A stretch of DNA of 60,017 bases from Eubacterium sp. (GCA_021769425.1 JAETSX010000028.1:1-60017), one strand, 5' to 3'; counted from the stretch's first letter, positions 1-8,626 are shown. Translations and numbers: made by a program. The notes: a model not told the origin generated them from the letters alone.

Positions 1-144
1 GTTGCTGAAATCTTCTCTGCATCACCCTGAATACATATCAGAATATCGAGTGAAAAAGCGGCGTTATAGCTCCGCTCTATTTATCGTGTCATCAAATCAA
101 CTGTGAATGGTAACCATATTTTTTACCTCACTTCTTTTTTCTTG

Positions 145-173
145 TTGACATTCCTTGCAAGATAATGTATATT
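145..173 (+). promoter_or_regulatory. Probable sigma-A promoter of the XRE regulator gene
   Basis: TTGACA at 145-150 and TATATT at 168-173 are separated by 17 bases. The predicted start of transcription, near 180, falls on the first palindromic operator-like site, which would suit autorepression by the XRE protein encoded downstream. Confidence 0.65.
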
Positions 174-179
174 TTAATT

Positions 180-292
180 GATAACATTATTATTTTTGTT
201 ATCTGATTAAATCATATCATAACATTTTATAGCGAACAAGCGTTTTATCAGATAATATGCAATTTGATAACTTTTCATATTTTGTTATCAAA
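180..292. promoter_or_regulatory. Two GATAAC/GTTATC palindromes, probable XRE operators
   Basis: Site 1 is GATAACA (180-186) and TGTTATC (197-203). Site 2 is TTTGATAAC (263-271) and GTTATCAAA (284-292), with perfect 9-base arms. Both lie between the promoter and the start codon of the helix-turn-helix gene, and they share the GATAAC/GTTATC half-site. That they bind the adjacent XRE protein is inference from position and symmetry. Confidence 0.6.
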
Positions 293-312
293 TAGAATTA
301 TGGAGGTGCAGT

Positions 313-1143
313 ATGCCATATAGTGCAGATACGTTAAAAAAGCAGTATCAAAAAAAATGTGAAAAGCAACGCATAGAAAATCTTTTAAGATTACGTGCAG
401 AAATAGCAGGACTGTCAGCAACCGAATTTTGCAAACAAACCGGACTACAGAAATCAAATCTATCATCCATAGAAAAAGGCGATAGAGATTTATCTTTGTT
501 CATTATCCAAACATACAAAACCTATTTTTGGGAAGAGCATAATTTAGATATATCTACCGATTTCTTATTAGGTTATACAAGTGTTATGGAAAATGAAAAA
601 TTGAGTGTTAGTGACGAATTGGGATTGAGTGGAAAATCAATAGAAGTATTAAAGAGTTGGAAACATTACAAGGATAATCCCAAAAAATTAATTGTTTCTT
701 ATGGTGTATCAGACCTCGATACATTAAACCTTTTGCTTGAAGATTATTACGATTTACAAGAAAAACACCGTAAAAATGGGAATTATGCTAATTTTTCAAT
801 ATTCCATTATATAGGTACTTACATTTTTTCTGAACGCTTTAAGAAATGCCCTACTAACCTTATTCGATACAGACAAAAATCTAATAACCCGGAAATAGGC
901 GATTCATTAGATTTCTTAAATGCAGACGATAAGATTACCATTAATGGAGAAACCGCAACAATAGTTAATACTTATGATGAAAGTAATAACAAGGCTGATT
1001 CTGATGGTATGACTTTTTATAATGTTGGTAATAAAGAAGAGATTTATCAAGTATCTTTTCAGGATATGCTTAAAGCCTATGCAAAAAGAAATATTGAAGC
1101 AGTTATTGATAGAATTAAGGAACGTATAAAAGAAAGGAAGTGA
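313..1143 (+). CDS. XRE-family helix-turn-helix regulator
   Basis: The 276-residue protein has a helix-turn-helix of the XRE/Cro type near residues 25-65 (LSATEFCKQTGLQKSNLSSI). The remaining 200 residues match no family I recognise and probably form a sensing or dimer domain. The start is supported by GGAGG about 7 bases upstream. The gene is AT-rich compared with rpsI and everything beyond it. After the stop codon a short frame (ATG at 1149, six codons) begins and stops at once, which may be the stump of a lost downstream gene. The context, with a ribbon-helix-helix gene next to rpsI, suggests a regulator carried by an integrative conjugative element. It probably represses its own promoter through the palindromes at 180-203 and 263-292. 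Confidence 0.8.
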   Translation: MPYSADTLKKQYQKKCEKQRIENLLRLRAEIAGLSATEFCKQTGLQKSNLSSIEKGDRDLSLFIIQTYKTYFWEEHNLDISTDFLLGYTSVMENEKLSVSDELGLSGKSIEVLKSWKHYKDNPKKLIVSYGVSDLDTLNLLLEDYYDLQEKHRKNGNYANFSIFHYIGTYIFSERFKKCPTNLIRYRQKSNNPEIGDSLDFLNADDKITINGETATIVNTYDESNNKADSDGMTFYNVGNKEEIYQVSFQDMLKAYAKRNIEAVIDRIKERIKERK

Positions 1144-1164
1144 TTGAATGGCTCTTATTAAACC

Positions 1165-1377
1165 CTAATTTGGATTAAAGCCCTGCTTTTTCTTTGCCAT
1201 TCTGCTTGTACCATCCGCAAGGTCATTACACACAAGCATATAAAGATATTCATTGACACTTGCACCCATTTCAGAACATATTTTCTTTATTCTGTCCTTT
1301 TCGCCTTTGGGAATAACAAAATTTATTCTGTCGTAATGCTCTTTGATATGCTGATTTTTATATGATGTTCGTGTCAT
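1165..1377 (-). CDS. Ribbon-helix-helix (Arc/MetJ-like) small DNA-binding protein
   Basis: This is a 70-residue basic protein. Residues 15-50 (YDRINFVIPKGEKDRIKKIC and what follows) have the strand then two-helix pattern of ribbon-helix-helix proteins common on conjugative elements of Firmicutes. An AGGGG ribosome site lies about 8 bases before the ATG. The gene converges on the XRE gene and is AT-rich like it. The family assignment rests on pattern only. Its likely role is regulation within the mobile element. Confidence 0.65.
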   Translation of the reverse strand: MTRTSYKNQHIKEHYDRINFVIPKGEKDRIKKICSEMGASVNEYLYMLVCNDLADGTSRMAKKKQGFNPN

Positions 1378-1533
1378 AGCTTCGCCCCTTTGCTATCTAT
1401 GATATTTTTTGAGAACCTGCATAATAAGAAACATATCAAAACAGATATTTTAACTGCAAATTCCCTTGTTTACTGGCTTTTAAGCATTTTAACAAAGTCT
1501 TACGCAAGACACAACACAGAAACTATATATAAA

Positions 1534-1566
1534 TGGTGCTGTACTGGTGTTGTAGTGGTGCTATAT
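1534..1566 (+). repeat. Three tandem 11-bp repeats, TGGTGYTRTAB
   Basis: TGGTGCTGTAC, TGGTGTTGTAG and TGGTGCTATAT follow each other without gaps, so they are spaced by one helical turn. They lie 113 bases from the rpsI stop, at the AT-rich end of the probable element. Arrays like this often serve as arm-type binding sites of tyrosine integrases. That role is inferred. Confidence 0.6.
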
Positions 1567-1616
1567 GGCAAAATTTATGACGTTTTATGAAAATTATTGA
1601 ACACTTAGAAAATAAA

Positions 1617-1652
1617 GAAAACTCCCGAAAATACTGGACTTCCGGGAGTTTT
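1617..1652 (-). terminator. Intrinsic terminator after rpsI
   Basis: AAACTCCCG (1619-1627) pairs with CGGGAGTTT (1643-1651). On the minus strand the stem is followed by a T-rich run, which fits termination of the rplM-rpsI transcript. Confidence 0.75.
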
Positions 1653-1678
1653 TAATGCTTTTTGAAATTATAGTAAAA

Positions 1679-2071
1679 TTATCTCTTTGAAAACTGGGGT
1701 GCACGACGCGCAGCTTTCAAACCATATTTCTTTCTTTCCTTCATTCTCGGATCACGGGTCAGATAACCTGCTGTCTTAAGCGTTGGCCTGTAATCAGAAT
1801 CCGCTTCCAGCAATGCTCTGGCAATTCCGTGACGGATTGCGCCTGCCTGCCCGGTGTAGCCGCCGCCCTTTACATTCACAAGGACATCGAATTTATCTAC
1901 GGTATCTGTTGCCACTAAGGGCTGGCGAACGATAACCTTCAGGGTTTCTAATCCCAAATACTCGTCAATATCTCTTTTATTAATGGTAATTTTGCCAGTA
2001 CCCGGCATTAAGTACACTCTGGCAATTGATTTTTTTCTTCTACCTGTTCCATAATATCTTGCATCTGCCAT
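1679..2071 (-). CDS. rpsI: 30S ribosomal protein S9
   Basis: The 130-residue protein is a full-length uS9, with the N-terminal [16 protein letters not shown] block and the basic C-terminal tail ending in QFSKR, which reaches the decoding site in the small subunit. It follows rplM by 17 bases in one transcription unit and has an AGGAGGT ribosome site. The tail is intact although an AT-rich, probably mobile region begins just past the terminator. In other Firmicutes the 3' end of rpsI is used as an integration site, so the location is notable. Confidence 0.97.
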   Translation of the reverse strand: MADARYYGTGRRKKSIARVYLMPGTGKITINKRDIDEYLGLETLKVIVRQPLVATDTVDKFDVLVNVKGGGYTGQAGAIRHGIARALLEADSDYRPTLKTAGYLTRDPRMKERKKYGLKAARRAPQFSKR

Positions 2072-2088
2072 TTTATTTTACCTCCTGA

Positions 2089-2517
2089 TTAAAATGTGAA
2101 AGCTTCTGGTTTCTGAGCTGCATGCTTGTGTTCCGGTCCTGCATATACGAATAATTTCTTATACATCTGCCTTCCCAGGGGGCCTTTGGGAAGCATACCT
2201 TTTACAGCAAGTTCAACTACTCTTTCCGGTTTATTTGCCAACATATTTTTCAATGTGGTCTCTTTCATTCCTCCCACATATCCTGAGTGATGATAATAAA
2301 TTTTCTGATTCAATTTCTTACCGGTTACTTTCACTTTCTCAGCATTGACTACAATCACATAATCGCCTGTATCAATATGAGGAGTAAAAATCGGCTTATG
2401 CTTTCCTCTTAATACTTTTGCCACTTCTGATGCCAAACGTCCCAATGTCTTTCCTTCAGCATCAACTACATACCATTTTCTTTCCACTGCCGCTGTGCTG
2501 GCCATAAAAGTTTTCAT
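2089..2517 (-). CDS. rplM: 50S ribosomal protein L13
   Basis: The 142-residue protein has the full uL13 sequence (MKTFMAS at the start, [18 protein letters not shown], and [20 protein letters not shown]), a large-subunit protein. The ATG at 2517 is preferred over an in-frame TTG one codon upstream because ACCTCCTT at 2526-2533 places AAGGAGGT 8 bases before it and because uL13 is normally 142 residues. A consensus promoter about 290 bases upstream would give a long leader that holds one copy of the R1 repeat. L13 genes in Firmicutes often have an autoregulatory leader. I cannot confirm one here. Confidence 0.97.
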   Translation of the reverse strand: MKTFMASTAAVERKWYVVDAEGKTLGRLASEVAKVLRGKHKPIFTPHIDTGDYVIVVNAEKVKVTGKKLNQKIYYHHSGYVGGMKETTLKNMLANKPERVVELAVKGMLPKGPLGRQMYKKLFVYAGPEHKHAAQKPEAFTF

Positions 2518-2608
2518 CAAATGTTACCTCCTTGAATTTTGCAATGTTACTCTGATATCCGGATGCCGTCCTGATTGTATGACAGCAACAGTCAGGCAAA
2601 CTGCCCTG

Positions 2609-2700
2609 TTACTATGAAAGTCTTCGACTTCCACAGCATGGATGGCCATGCGGCCCGTCGCACGACAGGCTGAGGATGATGAGACTTTACTATGAATTCA
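2609..2700. repeat. R1 repeat, locus A (one unit plus the start of a second)
   Basis: One 78-base unit starts with TTACTATGAAAGTCTTCGAC at 2609 and contains the core GGATGGCCATGCGGCC. TTACTATGAA restarts at 2687. The unit belongs to a dispersed family seen also at 33541, 42931 and 50233. Here it lies in the probable rplM leader, antisense to transcription. The CTGTTAC that opens it also opens loci C and D. Confidence 0.9.
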
Positions 2701-2802
2701 CCCGTTCTATCATTTTCGCACCATTTACATTTTTCTTTGTACATCAAAGCAAAAACGCTTCGCCGGAGAAAGGCTTGCATTTCTAACTCGCCATACCCGA
2801 AT

Positions 2803-2831
2803 ATTATATTACATTGCTTCTCCCATGTCAA
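2803..2831 (-). promoter_or_regulatory. Consensus promoter for rplM-rpsI
   Basis: On the minus strand TTGACA (2831-2826) and TATAAT (2808-2803) are separated by exactly 17 bases. This is a perfect sigma-A promoter directed at rplM. The predicted leader is about 280 bases and contains the R1 repeat unit. Confidence 0.85.
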
Positions 2832-2860
2832 TTATTTTTTCTCTATGCTGAGCCCATTAT

Positions 2861-2945
2861 GTAACAGTTCAGCCCAGGAACTTTGCACTTGCTGCAAAGT
2901 CCGTAAGAACGCGAAAATTTGCCAGAAGGGAATCCGCCCCTCGCC
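2861..2945 (+). repeat. R4 dispersed repeat, copy 1
   Basis: The segment starts GTAACAGTTCAG and contains GCTGCAAAGTCCGT and AGGGAATC. It aligns along its whole length of about 84 bases with the reverse complement of 38919-39002. It contains the stem GGAACTTTGCA/TGCAAAGTCC and lies 8 bases past the chemoreceptor stop codon. Confidence 0.75.
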
Positions 2946-2953
2946 GCAGGGCG

Positions 2954-4636
2954 CTACTTTCCGACCCTGAACTGCTGTATCATGCCGCGCAGCGTTTCTG
3001 CCTGTGCCGTCATTTCCTCGCTGGAAGCCGCGCATGCCTCAGAGGTTCCCGTATTCGTCTGCACCACATGATTGATCTGTTCTACACCCTGATTGATCTG
3101 ATCCACTGCTTCTGCCTGTTCTCTGGAGGCTTCCGCAATCAGATTAATTTTATCAATAATGGTCCTGGCGCCTTTTACCACATCCTGCAGCTGACTTGCC
3201 GTCTCATTGGCAATTACCATTCCTTTCTCTACCGCACGGACAGATTCTTCAATCAGCGCTGTAGATTCCGTTGCCGCTTCCGCACTCTGGGAGGCCAGCA
3301 GAGATACCTGATCGGCAACCACTGCAAATCCTCTTCCGGCTTCTCCGGCCCGTGCAGCTTCTATGGAAGCGTTTAACGCCAGAAGGTTTGTCTGGGAAGC
3401 AATCTCATTAATCGCCGCAATAATCTTGCTGATTTCGCTGGAGGACTGGTTAATCTGGTTCATAGATTCCACCATCTCCTGCATCTTGCCGTTGCTGTAT
3501 TCCAGTTCCCGGCCCACCTGCTGCACTTCCCTGCTGATATCAGCCGCCTCTTTGGCATTTCGGTCAATCTGTCCGGAAACATTCTCAATCGTAGTGGAAA
3601 GCTCCTGGGTTACGCCTGCCTGCTCGGACGCTCCCTCTGCCAGTTCGGTGGAATTTGCAGCAATCTGCTCGGATGCTTTTGTCACCTGGTTTGCCACTGT
3701 CTGGATATTTTTCACCATATCTGACATATTTTTCTCAAAATGCATCAGTGATTCTTTAATTCCCACAAAATTGCCACGGTATTCCACGCCGGCCTGGACA
3801 TCAAAATTTCCTTCCGCAAACTCAGACATGGCATGATCGATATCTTCCACATAGGAACTTAAACTTGCGATCGAACTGCGCAGGGCATGGGCCAGTTTCC
3901 CGATTTCATCATCGCTGCGGTATGTAACATCAGTATGAAGATTGCCTCTGGACAGTTCCACAGCCGCTTCCTCAATCTCATTTAACGGCCCTAAAATGCT
4001 TTCCACAATCCGGTTTCCTACTTTTATGGATGTAAATATGGCAAGCCCCAGCGCAAGAAGCATCACAATAATTACAATGATTACCGTCTTCTGATTGATT
4101 TGCAGGGAAGATTTTTTCATTGCATCGGTTACATCGTTGATTTCTTTTGCAATTCCCACAGCTTCTTCCAGAGCCGGAGAACATTCTGTAACTATCAGGG
4201 TGATTCCTTCCGCCCGGTTCCCGGCTTCCAAATCCTCCACAATCCGGTATCCCAATTCCATCCAGTTCACCAGCGCAGTCTCATATTTCTTATCCAATTC
4301 ATTTTCTATCACGCCTGCAGCCTTCAAATCTGCCAGGGCGTTTTCTATGGAAGCCATGCTTTCCTCGATATTTCCCTTATATTCCGCCAGCATATCCTTA
4401 TCATCATTCAGCGCCAGCTCCCGAATCATCCTGGCTGCAATATTGCATTCAATCCGGCATGTCTTTACCGCAGTATCTGCAGCCTGAGCGCCCCTGATAT
4501 AAGAATTCATCTTACCCTGCACCAGAAACAGCCCTATCATGGCAAATATGGTAATTAAAATCATAAGCCCTACGACCAGGCCGTAGCCAAATTGCAGCTT
4601 CTCTTTCATTTTCATCCGATCCATTTTCTTTAACAT
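2954..4636 (-). CDS. Methyl-accepting chemotaxis protein
   Basis: This is a membrane chemoreceptor of 560 residues. A first membrane segment (GLVVGLMILITIFAMIGLFL) is followed by a four-helix extracytoplasmic region, a second segment near residue 190 (VIIVIIVMLLALGLAIF), a HAMP linker, and a long signalling coiled coil with the CheW/CheA-binding hairpin [20 protein letters not shown] and a glutamate-rich methylation helix at the end. The ATG at 4636 is chosen because the AGGAGG overlapping the last codons of truA serves it. A longer frame from 4669 would overlap truA. The ligand is unknown. The gene sits between truA and rplM, genes that are usually adjacent in Clostridia, so it looks inserted. 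Confidence 0.93.
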   Translation of the reverse strand: MLKKMDRMKMKEKLQFGYGLVVGLMILITIFAMIGLFLVQGKMNSYIRGAQAADTAVKTCRIECNIAARMIRELALNDDKDMLAEYKGNIEESMASIENALADLKAAGVIENELDKKYETALVNWMELGYRIVEDLEAGNRAEGITLIVTECSPALEEAVGIAKEINDVTDAMKKSSLQINQKTVIIVIIVMLLALGLAIFTSIKVGNRIVESILGPLNEIEEAAVELSRGNLHTDVTYRSDDEIGKLAHALRSSIASLSSYVEDIDHAMSEFAEGNFDVQAGVEYRGNFVGIKESLMHFEKNMSDMVKNIQTVANQVTKASEQIAANSTELAEGASEQAGVTQELSTTIENVSGQIDRNAKEAADISREVQQVGRELEYSNGKMQEMVESMNQINQSSSEISKIIAAINEIASQTNLLALNASIEAARAGEAGRGFAVVADQVSLLASQSAEAATESTALIEESVRAVEKGMVIANETASQLQDVVKGARTIIDKINLIAEASREQAEAVDQINQGVEQINHVVQTNTGTSEACAASSEEMTAQAETLRGMIQQFRVGK

Positions 4637-4640
4637 CTTA

Positions 4641-5390
4641 TTAACTTCCTCCTTCGTAATTGATTCCAATCATGGTAAGCCCATGGGCCGGCGCTGTAGG
4701 CCCTGCTGCGCCCCGGTCCTTTTTTTGTAAAATCTCCGGTATGGATTCCGGTGCAAATTCTCCTATGCCGACAGAAATCAGCGTTCCTGCGATAATCCTT
4801 ACCATATTATAAAGAAATCCCGTCCCTGTTACCCGAATGGTGACGATGCTGTCCCGGGAGTTTTCAACGGTACAAGATAATATTTCCCGTACCGTATCCT
4901 CTGCGCTTGTCCTTACGGAACAAAAGCTTCTGAAATCATGCTCCCCAACCAGAAAAGCCGCCGCTTTCTGCATATTTTCCAGATTCAACTCTCTGTAATA
5001 AAAATAAGTATTCCGCCGTAGGGTGGGAATTGGTATTTTTCGGTTCAGAATACGGTATTCATATGTTTTTTCGCTGTAACAGCGGCGTGGATGAAAATCT
5101 TCCGGCGCCTGACAGGAACTCTGCACTACAATATCCTCCGGCAGCCGCTGATTCAGCGCATAACATATTTTTTCCGCCGGAATTCTGGTTTCTGTATCAA
5201 AAACCGCTACATTTCCAAGAGAATGCACGCCCGCATCCGTCCTGCTTGCGCCGATTACCTGAATTTGCTCTCCCAGCAGCTCTGACAGAGTCCGGTTTAA
5301 TACTTCTTCAATTGTAATTCCATTAGGCTGAACCTGCCAGCCGCAGTAATTCGTGCCCTCATAGGCAACTGTCAGTTTTATTCTTTTCAA
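4641..5390 (-). CDS. truA: tRNA pseudouridine(38-40) synthase TruA
   Basis: The 249-residue protein makes pseudouridine at positions 38-40 of tRNA anticodon arms. The catalytic aspartate lies in GASRTDAGVHS, and RRNTYFYY and GTGFLYNMVR are typical of TruA. The frame begins with a TTG codon and has no good ribosome site, so translation is probably coupled to ecfT, whose stop lies 12 bases upstream. It is the last gene of the ecfA1-ecfA2-ecfT-truA unit. Confidence 0.95.
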   Translation of the reverse strand: MKRIKLTVAYEGTNYCGWQVQPNGITIEEVLNRTLSELLGEQIQVIGASRTDAGVHSLGNVAVFDTETRIPAEKICYALNQRLPEDIVVQSSCQAPEDFHPRRCYSEKTYEYRILNRKIPIPTLRRNTYFYYRELNLENMQKAAAFLVGEHDFRSFCSVRTSAEDTVREILSCTVENSRDSIVTIRVTGTGFLYNMVRIIAGTLISVGIGEFAPESIPEILQKKDRGAAGPTAPAHGLTMIGINYEGGS

Positions 5391-5402
5391 TGAATTTTGG
5401 CG

Positions 5403-6209
5403 TTAGAACTTCAGCCATATCCGCAGCGCTATGATTCCTGCAAAATACAGGCCAAGCAAAAGATAGGCTGCGCCATCCCTCCTTTCATATTTCAAGGGTT
5501 TCATTTTTGTCCTTCCTGCTCCGCCGTTATAGCATCTCGCTTCCATAGCCAGGGCAAGATCATTGGCGCGCCGGAAAGCGGAAACAAATAACGGCACCAA
5601 AAGAGGCGCCATAGCCTTTGCCCTTTTTATCAGATTCCCGCTTTCAAAATCCGCTCCCCGTGCAAGCTGAGCCTTCATAATCTTGTCAGTTTCCTCCACT
5701 AAAATAGGAATAAAGCGAAGGGCAATGGACATTATCATGGAGATTTCATGCACTGGAACTCCGATTTTGTTCAGGGGCCTTAAGGCTTTCTCTAATCCGT
5801 CGGTCAGCCGATTCGGAGTGGTAGTCAGTGTCAGCACGGAACTGCCCAGAATCAGATAGGTCAGCCGCACCACCATAAATGCCGCGCTTTTTAACCCCTC
5901 GTCTGTAATTTTAAAAATCCCAAAAGCTGCCAGTTCCTCTCCCGGCGTCAGAAACAGATTGAACATTCCGGTCAGCACAAGAATTACTGCAATGGCCCTG
6001 AGCCCCTTTACCATATAGCGAAATGGCGCCTTAGATAAGCGGATCAAAACTGCCAGGCCCAGAGTAACAGCCAAAAATCCCGCCAGGCCCCGAAAGAAAA
6101 ACAGAGACAATACATAAACCAGAGTCCCCATTAGTTTTACCCTTGGGTCCAGTTGATGCAAAACAGAATCTGAAGGATAATATTGCCCGATTGTAATATC
6201 TCTTAACAT
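5403..6209 (-). CDS. ecfT: Energy-coupling factor transporter transmembrane protein EcfT
   Basis: This is the 268-residue scaffold that links the two ATPases to exchangeable vitamin-binding S subunits. It has several hydrophobic segments and the two Ala-Arg motifs of the coupling helices (AQLARGADFESG and AMEARCYNGG; the second has Cys where Gly is usual). It follows ecfA2 by 16 bases with an AGGGAG ribosome site. No S component gene lies in the window, as expected for the group II type, which serves several dispersed S proteins. Confidence 0.93.
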   Translation of the reverse strand: MLRDITIGQYYPSDSVLHQLDPRVKLMGTLVYVLSLFFFRGLAGFLAVTLGLAVLIRLSKAPFRYMVKGLRAIAVILVLTGMFNLFLTPGEELAAFGIFKITDEGLKSAAFMVVRLTYLILGSSVLTLTTTPNRLTDGLEKALRPLNKIGVPVHEISMIMSIALRFIPILVEETDKIMKAQLARGADFESGNLIKRAKAMAPLLVPLFVSAFRRANDLALAMEARCYNGGAGRTKMKPLKYERRDGAAYLLLGLYFAGIIALRIWLKF

Positions 6210-6225
6210 AATATTTCAGCTCCCT

Positions 6226-7086
6226 TTATCCCTGCCTGTGTTTAGAAAATGCCTGCAAAACAGCTTCTCTTGCTTCTTTCAGCGTAGTAACTTCCGGGGA
6301 AACGGGAATTCCCCGGTCTCTCAATTCCTGCATCAGCTCCGTAACCTGGGGAACAGAAAGCCCCGCCGCCTCCAATTCCTGCCGATGGCGGAATACTTCC
6401 TTGGGAGCGCCGTCCAGCAGGATGCTGCCCTGATTCATTACAATAATCCGGTTCACATATTCCGCCACATCTTCCATACTGTGGGACACCAGAAGAACCG
6501 TCATATTTAATTCCTGATGCATAGACGCTATCTGATTCAAAATCTCATCCCTGCCCAAAGGATCTAATCCTGCGGTAGGTTCATCCAGAATCAACACCTC
6601 CGGCTTCATGGCCAGGACTCCTGCAATGGCCGCCCGCCGTTTCTGGCCTCCGGACAATTCAAAGGGCGAACAGTACCAGTATTCTTCCGGCAGCCCCGCT
6701 CCCCGCAGCGCACTGAAGGCCCGAAGCTCTGATTCTTTTCTGGAAAGTCCCAGATTCCTGGGCCCAAAACATACATCAGCAAACACCGTAGGCTCAAATA
6801 ACTGGTGTTCCGGATACTGAAATACCAGCCCTACCTTGCTGCGCAGTTCTTTACGGTCGTAGTCTTCTTCGTAAATATCCCTGCCATTATAATATATTCC
6901 CCCCGAAGATGCCTGAAGCAGTCCGTTTAAATGCTGAATCAGCGTGGATTTGCCGGAACCTGTATGGCCGATTATTCCGATAAACTCACCGTCTTCGATT
7001 TTCAGGCTGACCTGATTCAGCGCCTGCTTTTCATAAGCTGTTCCCCCGCTGTACCTATAATCCACTTTGTCTAATATAATTGACAT
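6226..7086 (-). CDS. ecfA2: Energy-coupling factor ATPase EcfA2
   Basis: The 286-residue ABC ATPase has Walker [10 protein letters not shown], signature [13 protein letters not shown], Walker [13 protein letters not shown] and the switch histidine in LLVSHSM. It is predicted to pair with EcfA1 and drive vitamin uptake through EcfT. Its start overlaps the end of ecfA1 by 16 bases, so translation is probably coupled. Confidence 0.93.
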   Translation of the reverse strand: MSIILDKVDYRYSGGTAYEKQALNQVSLKIEDGEFIGIIGHTGSGKSTLIQHLNGLLQASSGGIYYNGRDIYEEDYDRKELRSKVGLVFQYPEHQLFEPTVFADVCFGPRNLGLSRKESELRAFSALRGAGLPEEYWYCSPFELSGGQKRRAAIAGVLAMKPEVLILDEPTAGLDPLGRDEILNQIASMHQELNMTVLLVSHSMEDVAEYVNRIIVMNQGSILLDGAPKEVFRHRQELEAAGLSVPQVTELMQELRDRGIPVSPEVTTLKEAREAVLQAFSKHRQG

Positions 7087-7922
7087 AATGCCTCCGCCAG
7101 TTCCTGTCTCGTGAGAATTCCCTCCGGTATCTTAAGCCCTTCTTTACGCAGTTCATGAGCCAGAAGAGTGATCTGGGGCACATCCAGGCGATAGGATTTC
7201 AGCCGATCCACTTGGGAAAAAATCTCCCTGGGCATTCCCTGCATCACAACTTTCCCATGATCCATCACATAAACCCTGTCTGCCTGCACCGCTTCTTCCA
7301 TATAGTGAGTGATTAAGATCACAGTAATGCCCTTTTCCCTGTTTAATGCCCCTGCCGCTTCCAGAACCTCCCTGCGCCCCTTAGGGTCCAGCATGGCCGT
7401 AGGCTCATCCAATACGATGCATTTCGGCTCCATTGCCATCACGCCGGCAATAGCCACCCGCTGCTTTTGGCCGCCAGAAAGTTTATTGGGAGAATGTTCC
7501 CGGTATTCCAGCATTCCCACGGATTTCAGGCTCTTTTCCACCCGGTTCCAGATTTCGTCTGTGGGCACCCCGATATTTTCCGGGCCGAAAGCCACATCCT
7601 CTTCCACCACTTCTGCAATGATCTGATTATCCGGATTCTGAAATACCATTCCCGTGTTTTTGCGGATATCCCACTGGCAATTGTCATCCAGGGTATCTTT
7701 TCCATCCACCCAAAGGGCTCCTTCGCTGGCTTTTAACAGCACGTTCAGGTGCTTGGCAAGGGTGGATTTACCTGAGCCGTTATGACCTAAAATTGCCACA
7801 AACTCCCCTGCCTTCACTTCCAAATCCACACCGTCTAAGGCCGCCAGGATTCCCTCTACATTGCCCTCTTCATCCCGCCTGATATATTCATGCACCAGCT
7901 TTCTGGCTTCTATAAAATTCAT
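7071..7922 (-). CDS. ecfA1: Energy-coupling factor ATPase EcfA1
   Basis: The 283-residue ABC ATPase has Walker [10 protein letters not shown], signature [13 protein letters not shown], Walker [13 protein letters not shown] and the C-terminal extension typical of EcfA proteins. It is first in the ecfA1-ecfA2-ecfT-truA unit. The start at 7922 follows AAAGGCGG. A 65-bp tandem repeat lies immediately upstream. Confidence 0.93.
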   Translation of the reverse strand: MNFIEARKLVHEYIRRDEEGNVEGILAALDGVDLEVKAGEFVAILGHNGSGKSTLAKHLNVLLKASEGALWVDGKDTLDDNCQWDIRKNTGMVFQNPDNQIIAEVVEEDVAFGPENIGVPTDEIWNRVEKSLKSVGMLEYREHSPNKLSGGQKQRVAIAGVMAMEPKCIVLDEPTAMLDPKGRREVLEAAGALNREKGITVILITHYMEEAVQADRVYVMDHGKVVMQGMPREIFSQVDRLKSYRLDVPQITLLAHELRKEGLKIPEGILTRQELAEALCQLY

Positions 7923-7956
7923 GGTTTCCGCCTTTCCTGATTTCTGTCCTCATTCC

Positions 7957-8125
7957 GTCATGCACCCTTCCAGCTCAACCGGTAAAGCTGTCCGATGTTT
8001 TGCGGTTGTGAACCTGCTTCTGTCACGCATCCTCCCAGTTCAGTCAGTGAAGCTGTCCGATGTTTTTGCAGTTGTGAACCTGCCTCTGTCACGCATCCTC
8101 CCAGCTCAGCCGGTGAAGCTGTCCC
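7957..8125. repeat. 65-bp tandem repeat derived from the trmL 3' end
   Basis: Units begin with GTCAYGCA at 7957, 8022 and 8088 (periods 65 and 66). The third, partial unit is the last dozen codons of trmL. The two outer units repeat this coding sequence downstream of the stop, each ending TGTGAACCTGC. The trmL stop codon region therefore appears three times. Confidence 0.88.
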
Positions 8126-8595
8126 TCCAGCCTCATGCCTTTAAATTGGTTCTGCCGCAACGCTTCATACAGTACAATGGCAGCCGAATTGGAAAGATTC
8201 AAAGAGCGGGTTTCTCCAACCATGGGAATCCGCACACAGGCATCCTGATGTTCTTTTAGGATTTTTTCCGGAATACCGCCGCTTTCTTTCCCAAACATCA
8301 GATAACAATCCGGCTCATACTGAACTTCCGTATATATCTTCCTCGCTTTGGTGGTGGCCATATAAATCTTAGCTCCGGAATTTTTTTTAAGAAAATCCTG
8401 CCAGTTCACATACCTTGCCACATCCACATCCCTCCAGTAATCCATGCCGGCGCGTTTAATTGCCTTTTCATTCAGCTGGAATCCCAAAGGCTCTATCAGG
8501 TGGAGCCTGGTTCCGGTGGCTGTGCAGGTACGGCCGATATTTCCCGTATTCGCCGGGATCTCCGGCTCAAAAAGCACAATATTTAAATTTGCCAT
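8089..8595 (-). CDS. trmL: tRNA (cytidine/uridine-2'-O-)-methyltransferase TrmL
   Basis: The 168-residue SPOUT methyltransferase is predicted to methylate the ribose of nucleotide 34 in tRNA-Leu anticodons. It has IPANTGNIGRTC near the N-terminus and the knotted SAM-binding motifs LMFGKESGGIP and VRIPM...RSLNLSNSAAI. The start MANLNIVLF at 8595 is preferred over an upstream ATG because GAGG lies about 8 bases before it and family members start there. Its C-terminal codons are repeated downstream. Confidence 0.93.
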   Translation of the reverse strand: MANLNIVLFEPEIPANTGNIGRTCTATGTRLHLIEPLGFQLNEKAIKRAGMDYWRDVDVARYVNWQDFLKKNSGAKIYMATTKARKIYTEVQYEPDCYLMFGKESGGIPEKILKEHQDACVRIPMVGETRSLNLSNSAAIVLYEALRQNQFKGMRLEGQLHRLSWEDA

Positions 8596-8626
8596 CTTTG
8601 TTTCCTCGCTTTGCACTTCTCTCCCT

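Noticed and set aside
1390-1590. 66-codon frame after the ribbon-helix-helix gene
   Set aside because: It lacks a ribosome site, and the valine-rich end is simply the 11-bp repeat read in one phase.
2518-2610. L13 autoregulatory leader
   Set aside because: The position before rplM is right and the bases just before the ribosome site look ordered, but I could not match a known leader structure.
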